This document shows, one piece after another, positions 49,205-56,469 of a stretch of DNA of 64,000 bases. The DNA is taken from contig NZ_BOOF01000006.1 of NCBI RefSeq assembly GCF_016863095.1, positions 159,092-223,091 on the forward strand. Direction: 5' to 3'. The first letter of the stretch is position 1, and every line of letters begins with the position of its first letter. Both the position numbers and the translations under genes were made by a program. Source of the DNA: Microbispora siamensis. Lineage in GTDB: Bacteria; Actinomycetota; Actinomycetes; Streptosporangiales; Streptosporangiaceae. The notes under the pieces are model-generated. The model saw only the letters and a list, made by a program, of their open reading frames with translations. It was not told the origin of the DNA and made no database searches.

Positions 49205-52033
49205 ATGAGACGATCCGGAGCCGCAATCGCGGTGGCGGGGGCGCTGATCGCTCTGGGGAGCGTGGTGGCGTTCCCCGGCACGTCGTCGGCCGCGACCTCG
49301 CCGTCGCCCTTCTCCGTGCCGGGAAGAGGCGCGACCGTGCCGTTCACGGAGATCGAGGCCGAGGCCGCCGCGACCAACGGCGAGCAGATCGGCCCGGACC
49401 GCGTCTACACGCACCTGCCGTCCGAGGCGTCGGGCCGCCGGGCCGTACGGCTCGACGCGCCGGGAGAGTACGTCGAGTTCACCCTGCCCAAGCCCGCCAA
49501 CGCCATGACCGTGCGTTACAGCGTGCCGGACAACGCGGCCGGAACGGGCATCACGGCACCGGTCGACCTGAGGATCAACGGGACCAAGCTCAAGGACCTG
49601 CAGTTCACCTCCCGGTACGGCTGGTTCTACGGCGGCTACCCGTTCGGCAACACACCCGGCGACAAGCCGCACCACTTCTACGACGAGACCCGGACGATGT
49701 TCGGGTCCACCCTGGCGGCGGGCACCAAGGTCAGGATCCAAGTGGCCTCCACCTCGGCCGCGCCGTGGGTCGTCGTGGACCTCGCCGACTTCGAACTCGT
49801 GCCGGACCCGATCCCCCGGCCCGCCGGGTCGCTTTCGGTCGACGACTTCGGTGCCGACCGCAACGGCACGAGCGACTCCACCGCCGCCTTCCAGGCCGCC
49901 GTGGACGCCGGAAAGGCCCAGGGTAAGGAGGTCTACATCCCGGCCGGGACGTACATCCTGTGGGACCACGTGGTCGTGGACGGGGTCACGCTGCGCGGGG
50001 CCGGGCCCTGGTACAGCGTGCTCACCGGCCGCCATCCCACCCAGCGCAACCGGGCCGTCGGCGTCTACGGCAAGTACGTCAGCGGCGGCGGCTACACCGG
50101 CGGGATCCGGCCGCACGAGGCGGGCGGGCCGAGCCGCAACGTCACCCTGCGGGACTTCGCGATCATCGGCGACATCACAGAACGGGTGGACGACGACCAG
50201 GTCAACGCCCTCGGGGGCGCGATGACCGATTCGGTGGTCGACAACCTGTGGATCCAGCACACCAAGGTCGGGGCCTGGATGGACGGCCCGATGGACAACT
50301 TCACGTTAAAGAACAGCCGCATCCTCGACCAGACCGCCGACGGCGTGAACTTCCACACCGGCGTCACCAACTCCACGGTGACCAACACCTTCGTCCGCAA
50401 CAGCGGTGACGACGGCCTGGCGATGTGGCCCGACCGGATCGCCAACGCGAACAACGCGTTCACCTTCAACACCGTGGTCGCGCCGGTCCTGGCCAACAAC
50501 ATCGTGACGTACGGCGGCCGGGACATAAAGATCACCGACAACGTGGTCAGCGACACGCTCACCAACGGCGGCGGCATCCACGTCGCCAACCGCTATCCAG
50601 GGGTGAACTCCGGCCAGGGCACGGCGGTCGCCGGCACGATCACCGTCGCCCGCAACACCCTCATCCGGGCCGGCAACAGCGACTACAACTGGAACTTCGG
50701 CGTCGGCGCGATCTGGTTCGACGGCCTCAACGAGCCGATCAACGCGACGATCAACGTGACCGACACCGACATCATCGACAGTTCCTACGAGGCCATCCAG
50801 TTCATCGAGGGCAGCACCCAGACCGTCAACTTCTCGAACGTGAACATCGACGGCACCGGGACGTACATGATCCAGGCGCAGGCGGCGGCGAAGGCGAGCT
50901 TCACCAACGTCCGGGCGGCCCACATCGGCGCGGGCGTGGCGATCCACAACTGCGTGGGCACCGGATTCGCCCCCACGTACGGCACGGGCAACTCCGGCTG
51001 GAGCCTGAACTCCACCGTCTGCACCGGCCAGTGGCCCGCGCCGAACTACATCTACGACGGCGGCGACCCCAGCCCGAGCCCGTCGCCGTCCACCTCGCCC
51101 TCCGCCTCCCCCTCCCCCTCGCCAAACCCCACGGCGTGCGATCCCGGCAGCGGCGACCTCGCCCGGGGCAAGACGGTCACGGCGACGAGCAGCACGCAGA
51201 CGTACGTCCCGGCCAACGCCGTGGACGGCGACACCACCACCTACTGGGAGTCGGCCAACAACGCCTTTCCCCAGTCGATCACCGTAGACCTGTGCGCGGT
51301 GACCCCGGTCCAGCGGGTGGTGCTCAAGCTGCCGCCGAGCGCCGCCTGGGCCACCCGCACCCAGACCCTTGCGGTCCTGGGCAGCGCGGACGGGACGAAC
51401 TACACCACCTTGTCCCCCTCGGCGGGCCGTACGTTCGACCCGGCCACCGGGAACACGGCGAACATCCCCTTCACGACCGCGAACGTCCGCTACGTCCGGG
51501 TGACGGTCACCGGCAACACCGGCTGGCCGGCCGGGCAGCTGTCGGCCTTCGAGGTGTACGGCACCGGCGCCACCCCCAGCCCCTCACCCAGTGTCTCCCC
51601 CAGCCCGCCGCCCACCGGAAACCTCGCCCGGGGCAAGGCGGTCAGCGCGAGCAGCCACGCCGACGTGTACGTGGCGGGCAACGCGACCGACGGAAACGCG
51701 GGCACCTACTGGGAGTCGGCCAACAACGCGTTCCCGCAGACCCTGACCGTGGACCTCGGCGCGTCCGTCACGGTCGGCAGGGTGGTGCTCAAGCTGCCGC
51801 CGAGCGCCGCCTGGGCCACCCGCACCCAGACCCTTGCGGTCCTCGGCAGCACGGACGGCACGAACTACACCACGATCGCCGGACCCGCGGGCTACACGTT
51901 CGACCCGGCGACCGGCAACACCGTCACCATCGCCGTGCCCGCCGCCGCCCGGCGCTACCTGCGGCTGAACGTCACCGGTAACACCGGCTGGCCGGCCGCG
52001 CAGATCTCCGAGTTCGAGGCGTACGCCTCGTAA
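49205..52033 (+). CDS. Secreted multidomain GH87-type glucanase with two F5/8-type domains
   Basis: The 942-residue protein has a signal peptide (MRRSGAAIAVAGALIALGSV), an N-terminal beta-sandwich domain paralogous to that of the enzyme at 40219, the beta-helix (VDDFGADRNGTSDSTAAFQAAV) with acidic cluster Asp379 (QTADGVNFHTG) and Asp402-Asp403 (SGDDGLAMW), a Ser/Pro linker (about 625-645), a first F5/8-type carbohydrate-binding-like domain, another Ser/Pro linker, and a second copy. These C-terminal domains probably hold the enzyme on insoluble glucan. ATG follows AAGGA by six bases. It is divergent from LacI paralog 1 and tail-to-tail with paralog 2. Confidence 0.85.
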   Translation: MRRSGAAIAVAGALIALGSVVAFPGTSSAATSPSPFSVPGRGATVPFTEIEAEAAATNGEQIGPDRVYTHLPSEASGRRAVRLDAPGEYVEFTLPKPANAMTVRYSVPDNAAGTGITAPVDLRINGTKLKDLQFTSRYGWFYGGYPFGNTPGDKPHHFYDETRTMFGSTLAAGTKVRIQVASTSAAPWVVVDLADFELVPDPIPRPAGSLSVDDFGADRNGTSDSTAAFQAAVDAGKAQGKEVYIPAGTYILWDHVVVDGVTLRGAGPWYSVLTGRHPTQRNRAVGVYGKYVSGGGYTGGIRPHEAGGPSRNVTLRDFAIIGDITERVDDDQVNALGGAMTDSVVDNLWIQHTKVGAWMDGPMDNFTLKNSRILDQTADGVNFHTGVTNSTVTNTFVRNSGDDGLAMWPDRIANANNAFTFNTVVAPVLANNIVTYGGRDIKITDNVVSDTLTNGGGIHVANRYPGVNSGQGTAVAGTITVARNTLIRAGNSDYNWNFGVGAIWFDGLNEPINATINVTDTDIIDSSYEAIQFIEGSTQTVNFSNVNIDGTGTYMIQAQAAAKASFTNVRAAHIGAGVAIHNCVGTGFAPTYGTGNSGWSLNSTVCTGQWPAPNYIYDGGDPSPSPSPSTSPSASPSPSPNPTACDPGSGDLARGKTVTATSSTQTYVPANAVDGDTTTYWESANNAFPQSITVDLCAVTPVQRVVLKLPPSAAWATRTQTLAVLGSADGTNYTTLSPSAGRTFDPATGNTANIPFTTANVRYVRVTVTGNTGWPAGQLSAFEVYGTGATPSPSPSVSPSPPPTGNLARGKAVSASSHADVYVAGNATDGNAGTYWESANNAFPQTLTVDLGASVTVGRVVLKLPPSAAWATRTQTLAVLGSTDGTNYTTIAGPAGYTFDPATGNTVTIAVPAAARRYLRLNVTGNTGWPAAQISEFEAYAS
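51315..51843 (+). repeat. Duplicated F5/8-domain DNA with 64-bp exact identity
   Basis: 51315-51378 and 51780-51843 are identical over 64 bases, and flanking parts of the two domain copies (for example CTACTGGGAGTCGGCCAACA) also match. The identity extends through third codon positions, which points to recent duplication or gene conversion. Confidence 0.9.
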
Positions 52034-52047
52034 CCCGGAACGGGACG

Positions 52048-52080
52048 CCCGGAGGAGGAGTGGACGCCTCCTCCTCCGGG
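52048..52080. terminator. Bidirectional terminator
   Basis: CCCGGAGGAGGAG and CTCCTCCTCCGGG form a 13-bp perfect stem with a 7-nt loop between the converging glucanase and LacI paralog 2 genes. Confidence 0.85.
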
Positions 52081-52112
52081 CTCCCCCACACAGCATGACC
52101 CCCGGCAGGCCG

Positions 52113-53105
52113 TCAGGTGACGGGGACGCCGACGCGTCCGGTGGAGGAGCGGACCACCAGCTCCGGCTCGAACAACAACTCGCCCGTCGCCACCGCGGCG
52201 CCCTCGATCTGGCTGACCAGCAGCTCCACCGCGGCCCGGCCCATCGCCTCGATCGGCTGACGCACCGTCGTCAGCGGCGGGTCCACGCATGTCATGAGCG
52301 CGGAGTCGTCGTACCCGACGACGGACACGTCCTGGGGCACGCGCCGGCCGGCCCGCCGCGCCGCGCGGATGGCTCCGAGGGCCAGCGGGTCGCTGCCGCA
52401 GATGATCCCCGTGACGTCCTGCCGCACGAGCTTCAGCGCCGCCGCGTGGCCGCCCTCCAGCGAGTGCATCGTGTGCTCGACCAGCTCGCCGCCCGCGGCC
52501 CGGAACGCCTCCAGTTTCCGGATGGACGGCATGTGGTCGGCGGGACCGACGACCAGGCCGATCCGCTGGTGGCCGAGCGCGCGCAGGTGGCCCAGCGCCT
52601 GCTCCACCGCGATCGTGTCGTCGCAGGAGACGCGGGGAAAGTCCCAGTGATCGGCCGCGGCGTTGACCAGCACGGTGGGCAGCCGCCGCTCGACCAGCCG
52701 CAGGTAGTGCTCGTGGACGACGCCGGTCTGCGTGTAGAGACCCCCGGCGAAGACCACGCCGGACACCTGCTGCTGCAACAGCAGATCCACGTAGTCGGCC
52801 TCCGAGATCCCGCCGACCGTACGCGTACAGAGCACGGGGGTGAACCCCTGCTGTGCCAGCGCCCCGCCGACGACCTCGGCGAACGCCGGGAAGATGGGGT
52901 TCTGCAGCTCGGGCAGGACGAGCCCGACCAGCCGGGCGCGCTCGCCGCGCAACTGCGTGGGCCGCTCATAGCCGAGCACGTCGAGAGCCGTCAGCACGGC
53001 CTCCCGGGTGGCCTCGGAGACCCCGGCCTTGCCGTTGAGGACGCGACTCACCGTGGCCTCGCTGACCCCGACCTTCTTCGCAACCTCCGCAAGCCGTCGC
53101 GTCAT
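52113..53105 (-). CDS. LacI-family regulator, paralog 2
   Basis: The 330-residue repressor begins MTRRLAEVAKKVGVSEATVSRVLNGKAGVSEATREAV and has the same sensor layout as paralog 1 (VVGYDDSALMTCVDPPLTTVRQPIEAMG). The recognition helices are identical, so the two may bind the same operators. The sensor domains diverge mainly around residues 150-250, so inducers may differ. The upstream sequence keeps a promoter-like TATGCT next to the ATG, matching paralog 1, but the operator palindrome is absent. It would therefore not be autoregulated in the same way. Leaderless translation is likely. Confidence 0.9.
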   Translation of the reverse strand: MTRRLAEVAKKVGVSEATVSRVLNGKAGVSEATREAVLTALDVLGYERPTQLRGERARLVGLVLPELQNPIFPAFAEVVGGALAQQGFTPVLCTRTVGGISEADYVDLLLQQQVSGVVFAGGLYTQTGVVHEHYLRLVERRLPTVLVNAAADHWDFPRVSCDDTIAVEQALGHLRALGHQRIGLVVGPADHMPSIRKLEAFRAAGGELVEHTMHSLEGGHAAALKLVRQDVTGIICGSDPLALGAIRAARRAGRRVPQDVSVVGYDDSALMTCVDPPLTTVRQPIEAMGRAAVELLVSQIEGAAVATGELLFEPELVVRSSTGRVGVPVT

Positions 53106-53236
53106 GGCGGCAAGCATACGACGCGGAGCGGCCGGGCCAAGGATCTTCGACGACCCCGGTTGCAAGCGGGCTGAAAGCACTGTGAAAGAGGCGATTCCTA
53201 GTGTCTGACGCGTTGCAGATCACCCAGGAAGGCATC

Positions 53237-53608
53237 ATGAACATCCTCAGGAACAGCCTCGCCGTCGTCGCGGCGTCCGCCCTTCTCGGTCTGACCGCCG
53301 CCTGCAGCGGGAGCCAGACGGCCGTCTGCGAGGAGGCGACCAAGGCGTTCACCGACTACAGCAGCAAGGCCGCCGCCGCGGCCGGCGACATCAAGGGCAT
53401 CAACACCGCGACCAGCGACCTGGCCGCGCAGCTCAAGGACCTGTCGGGCAAGGCCGACGGCGACCTGAAGGTGACGCTCGCCGGCATGGCCGACTCGTGG
53501 GGGTCCTTCAAGATCGACCTGTCGGACCCGGCCGCCGCGACCAAGCTCGCCGAGTCGGGCCAGAAGGCCATCCAGGCGACCCAGCAGCTCGCCTCCGCCT
53601 GCTCCTGA
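53237..53608 (+). CDS. Small secreted lipoprotein
   Basis: The 123-residue protein starts MNILRNSLAVVAASALLGLTAACSGS, a lipoprotein signal with the Cys near residue 23. The mature part is helical, with repeated short helices (ATSDLAAQLKDLSGKADGDL, AGMADSWGSFKIDL, ATKLAESGQKAIQAT) and a terminal Cys. AGGAAGG precedes the ATG. It is anchored to the outer face of the membrane; its role is unknown. It is divergent from LacI paralog 2 and could be regulated with it. Confidence 0.82.
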   Translation: MNILRNSLAVVAASALLGLTAACSGSQTAVCEEATKAFTDYSSKAAAAAGDIKGINTATSDLAAQLKDLSGKADGDLKVTLAGMADSWGSFKIDLSDPAAATKLAESGQKAIQATQQLASACS

Positions 53609-53631
53609 CCTCCGCGGCCCGCCTCGCCGCC

Positions 53632-53774
53632 GGCGCGGAGCGCCGGGGGCGGGCGGGTGCGGAGGCCGGCGTAAGACCGTGCCAGGTACCACCGCGCCCG
53701 CGATGGCCGCTCCCGCGGCTCACGGGGCCGCAACTATCACGGCCGGCCGGAGCACCCGCCCGCCCGTGAGCGCG
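53632..53774 (-). repeat. 143-bp repeat, copy B (inverted copy of 47501-47643)
   Basis: The reverse complement agrees with copy A at 138 of 143 positions by eye. It starts 24 bases after the small lipoprotein stop. Neither copy carries the tandem 25-bp repeat on both sides: those are found only beside copy A. Confidence 0.85.
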
Positions 53775-53956
53775 TCCGCCTGATCATGAGCAAAGCCCGC
53801 CCGTGAGCGCGAAGCGCGGTGCAACGCCAACGCACCAAAGCAGGCTCTTTCACATCTCTCCTCAACGAGCCAAAGCACGTCAACGAGGAGAAGCAGGTCC
53901 TCGAGCGCGTGACGCGTCCTCTCCCCGGCCAAGCACCGCCTCCTGAGCGCGCGCCG
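53775..53956. other. Gene-free stretch after repeat copy B
   Basis: Together with the repeat this makes about 350 bases without a gene between the lipoprotein and the small operon. GTGAGCGCG motifs recur, but I see no recognisable frame, promoter or RNA. Confidence 0.5.
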
Positions 53957-54202
53957 TCAGTACTCGAGCCCCCAGTCGTGGGTGCCGAGAACGTAGGCGT
54001 CTCCCTTGGGCACCAGCCTGCCGCCCTCGGCCAGGCCGGCGAGGCACCGCCGTACGTCGTCCTCCGGGAGACCGGTCATTTCCGCGACCTCGGCGGCGGT
54101 CGCGGGCCGTTCCTCCGTGTTCAAAGCGGCGACGGCCTCGTAGACCGTCATGTCCGCCGTCGTCATCTCCTGGACGTCTTCCAGGCTCTCCTCGTCAGGC
54201 AC
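53957..54202 (-). CDS. Small winged-helix-like protein
   Basis: The 81-residue protein has an MTVYEAVAALNTEERPATAAEVAEMTGLPEDDVRRCLAGLAEGGRL segment that reads like a winged helix (MarR/IclR type), with a short beta tail (YVLGTHDWGLEY). The start is GTG, overlapping the stop of the preceding gene by eight bases. It is the last gene of a three-gene unit of small proteins. The DNA-binding role is inference; the family is not known to me. Confidence 0.75.
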   Translation of the reverse strand: MPDEESLEDVQEMTTADMTVYEAVAALNTEERPATAAEVAEMTGLPEDDVRRCLAGLAEGGRLVPKGDAYVLGTHDWGLEY

Positions 54203-54422
54203 TCCGCTGCCTCGCCCCCTCGCGCAACCGCTCCGGATCGACCTGCCGGTCCGGGTAGCGTTCGAGGTACTCGCCTTCCAGCTCCTGCGTCCGGGAGGTG
54301 TGGCGCTCCAGCGCGTCGTCCGACCCGTGGAAGAACGTCTCCGACCGGGTCTCGTGCAGGTGGCGCAACTCGCGGATCAGATCCTCGTCGCCCAGGTCCC
54401 GCGGGTCGACTCCCATGGTCAT
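54195..54422 (-). CDS. Small acidic helical protein, DUF6158-like
   Basis: The 75-residue protein MTMGVDPRDLGDEDLIRELR has the pattern VDPRxLGDEDLxREL...HxTRxxTFxHGSxDALxxHTxRxxELExEYLxRYPxR, which I associate with the DUF6158 family. It is charged and helical with no signal peptide. It overlaps the next gene by eight bases and starts 12 bases after the previous small gene. Function unknown; homologs accompany small stress-related genes in actinomycetes. Confidence 0.8.
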   Translation of the reverse strand: MTMGVDPRDLGDEDLIRELRHLHETRSETFFHGSDDALERHTSRTQELEGEYLERYPDRQVDPERLREGARQRSA

Positions 54423-54434
54423 GACGGTCCTCCC

Positions 54435-54593
54435 TCACACCTCTGTCGGCTTGTCCCAGCGTTCGTCAGGGTTCTTGTCGTCCGGCTCCGCGTTGGGCGG
54501 ATCCGTGGCGGACGGCGTCCACTCGCCGGCGATATCCGGCTCGTCTGCGTCGTCGCGGACGGTATCGATGTATCGGTCGTCTTCCCTTCGCAT
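54435..54593 (-). CDS. Small acidic protein of unknown function
   Basis: The 52-residue product starts MRREDDRYIDTVRDDADEPD with AGGAG about eight bases upstream and ends DERWDKPTEV. It is Asp/Glu/Pro-rich and probably disordered. It is the first gene of the three-gene unit. No family is recognised. Confidence 0.65.
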   Translation of the reverse strand: MRREDDRYIDTVRDDADEPDIAGEWTPSATDPPNAEPDDKNPDERWDKPTEV

Positions 54594-54646
54594 GCCAGGT
54601 CTCCTGCCCGGTGGAGCGCCCGCCATTCAGGGCCGGCGACGAAACG

Positions 54647-54688
54647 CCGTACGGCCCGCTCCATCCATGACGGAGACGGGCCGTACGG
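54647..54688. terminator. Bidirectional hairpin terminator
   Basis: CCGTACGGCCCG and CGGGCCGTACGG form a 12-bp perfect stem around 18 bases, just beyond the stop of the DUF397 gene. Confidence 0.75.
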
Positions 54689-54700
54689 GTACGGGAGCTG

Positions 54701-54922
54701 TCAGGACAGGTCGAACTCCCCGCCCTTGACCCCTTCGATGAACGCCTCCCACTCGCCGGGGGTGAACATCAGCCGCGGCCCCTGGGGATCCTTCGAGTCG
54801 CGTACGGCGACGCCGTCACGCAGGCGCGCGACCTCCACGCACTGGTTGCCGACGGTGTTCGAGCGCGCCGCCTTACGCCAGACGGCGCAGGCCAGGTCGT
54901 CCGCCGGTACGAGTCCCCTCAT
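54701..54922 (-). CDS. DUF397 protein
   Basis: The 73-residue protein starts MRGLVPADDLACAVWRKAAR and has the DUF397 pattern NQCVEVARL, VAVRDSKDPQGP and EWEAFIEGVKGGEF. It overlaps the XRE/DUF5753 stop by four bases (ATGA), so the two are translationally coupled. It is the presumed partner of that regulator. Confidence 0.9.
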   Translation of the reverse strand: MRGLVPADDLACAVWRKAARSNTVGNQCVEVARLRDGVAVRDSKDPQGPRLMFTPGEWEAFIEGVKGGEFDLS

Positions 54923-55770
54923 CGTCCTGCCATCTCCTTCTCGACCGAAATGATCATTTCCATGGACTTCTCCGGGCCGAGCGCGGCGGCACGAAGATGA
55001 TCGAAGACCTGGACGTATCCGCGGATCTCCGCCGGATCCTCCAGGTAGAGCTCGCCGCTCATGTTCTCCAGCAGCACCACGTCGGCGTCGCCGGGATCGG
55101 GGAAGGCCAGGATCGCCATCGAGTTGCCCATGCCGAGGTAGGCACCCGCGTCGAACGGCAGCACCTGCACGGTGACGTTCGGCTGGACGGCCATCTCCCG
55201 CAGCCTGCGCAGCTGCTCGGCCATCACGGGCGGGCCGCCCACGGGCCGGCGCAGCGCCGCCTCGTCGAGGACGGCCCACAGCTCCAGCGGGGCGGGCCCG
55301 GTCAGGCGCCGCTGGCGCTCCATCCGGGCCGCCGCCCGCCGCTCGATCTCCGCCGGGTCCTTGACCAGGGCCGCGCCGATCACCGCGCGAGCGTAGTCCT
55401 CGGTCTGCAGCAGCCCGGGGACCAGCAGCGGCTCGTAGTTGCGCACCGACGACGCCTCGGCCTCCAGCCCGACGTACGGCCCGGGCAGCACGTCGTCGTA
55501 GGCGCGCCACCAGCCCCGCCGGGTGGCGTCCCTGGCCAGCGCGACCAGCGCCTCCCGTTCCGAACCCTCGACGCCGTAGAGGTCGAGCAGGTCGCGGATG
55601 GTCCGGGTCTGCGGGCGGGTGTGGCCGGCCTCGATCCGGTAGACGGTGGAGACCGCCACGCCGAGCCGCCGCGCGACCTCCTCCCGGCCGAACCCGGCTT
55701 CACGCCGCAGACGGGTCAGCTCACCGGAAAGCCGGCGGAGCCGGACTGTAGGGCCGCCAACTCCCCTCAT
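54919..55770 (-). CDS. XRE-family regulator with DUF5753
   Basis: The 283-residue regulator has the helix-turn-helix (LTRLRREAGFGREEVARRLGVAVSTVYRIEAGHTRP, about residues 18-53) and DUF5753 domain (YEPLLVPGLLQTEDYARAVI, VQVLPFDAGAYLGMGNSMAIL). It is divergent from a HATPase-type gene, the same trio (XRE, DUF397, HATPase) seen around whiJ-type developmental loci of Streptomyces. Such sets modulate differentiation and antibiotic production. The second XRE gene of the window (38689) shares the domain layout but little sequence. Confidence 0.92.
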   Translation of the reverse strand: MRGVGGPTVRLRRLSGELTRLRREAGFGREEVARRLGVAVSTVYRIEAGHTRPQTRTIRDLLDLYGVEGSEREALVALARDATRRGWWRAYDDVLPGPYVGLEAEASSVRNYEPLLVPGLLQTEDYARAVIGAALVKDPAEIERRAAARMERQRRLTGPAPLELWAVLDEAALRRPVGGPPVMAEQLRRLREMAVQPNVTVQVLPFDAGAYLGMGNSMAILAFPDPGDADVVLLENMSGELYLEDPAEIRGYVQVFDHLRAAALGPEKSMEMIISVEKEMAGR

Positions 55771-55805
55771 GAACCGAACTCTCCCTTTCGCCGCAAAAGG
55801 AAACT

Positions 55806-55847
55806 ATGCAATCGTGCATTCGCCATATTGCGTAGTCGTTTTGCAAA
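55806..55847. promoter_or_regulatory. Palindromes in the XRE/HATPase divergent region
   Basis: ATGCA-ATCG-TGCAT (55806-55819) and TTTGCAAA (55840-55847) are perfect palindromes within the 151-bp shared intergenic region. AT-rich patches nearby suit divergent promoters. Confidence 0.5.
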
Positions 55848-55921
55848 GTGCAGGATGAACGAAGTCTTGCACGGACCTCGAATCGCCATCCGCAGACGGG
55901 TGCACAGGGAGTTATCACGGG

Positions 55922-56365
55922 ATGACAATTCTCAACCTCTCGGGGAGAATCGCGATCTCACCCCCCTTCTCGGGAGACCCGTCCCAAGTGCGGGCCGCCC
56001 GGCGGTTCGTGGCGAGCCGTCTCGGCGACGGCCACCCCTGCCGCGACGACGCCGTGCAACTGATCGGCGAGCTGGTCGCCGAGTCCCTGCGGCACGCCGT
56101 CTCCTGCGGACGCCCGCCGGGGTACGGCGTGTCGGTCCTGGCCACACCCGCCGCGGTCCGCGTCACGTTGTCGACCCAGGGCTGCGGGTGCTGGACGTCT
56201 CCCGAGCTGACGCCGGGCCGCGGCGTCCACCTCGTGGACCTGTTCACCCGGCGATGGGGGGTGTCGGCCAGCCGCACCGGGGTCTGCGTGTGGTTCGAGC
56301 TCGGGCACGACGCCGCCGTACCTCCGCCCAGGGGCGTGGAGAGCGAGAGCACGAGGACGGCCTGA
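55922..56365 (+). CDS. Anti-sigma-like ATP-binding protein (HATPase_c)
   Basis: The 147-residue protein is a stand-alone HATPase_c domain: FSGDPSQVRAARRFVASRL, AVQLIGELVAESLRHAV (the asparagine of the usual ELVTNAVxH box is Ser/Arg here), then RGVHLVDLFTRRWGVS and GVCVWFELG. These proteins bind sigma factors or anti-sigma antagonists, or partner XRE/DUF5753 regulators. The usual ELVTNA is replaced by ELVAESLRH, so ATP binding may be altered. ATG is the start. It is divergent from the XRE gene. A broken relative lies at 9419-9675. Confidence 0.85.
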   Translation: MTILNLSGRIAISPPFSGDPSQVRAARRFVASRLGDGHPCRDDAVQLIGELVAESLRHAVSCGRPPGYGVSVLATPAAVRVTLSTQGCGCWTSPELTPGRGVHLVDLFTRRWGVSASRTGVCVWFELGHDAAVPPPRGVESESTRTA

Positions 56366-56469
56366 CCGCCATTGCGCACCGGTCAGGACCGAGACTGGTG
56401 AGAAGCAGAATGAATTTCTGGCCGGATCCGGGGTAGACGGGCGCCATATCTTGCGGAGAAGGGGACGAT

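Noticed and set aside
53720..53932. 70-codon minus-strand frame near repeat copy B
   Set aside because: It overlaps the repeat, lacks a ribosome binding site, and has no recognisable features.
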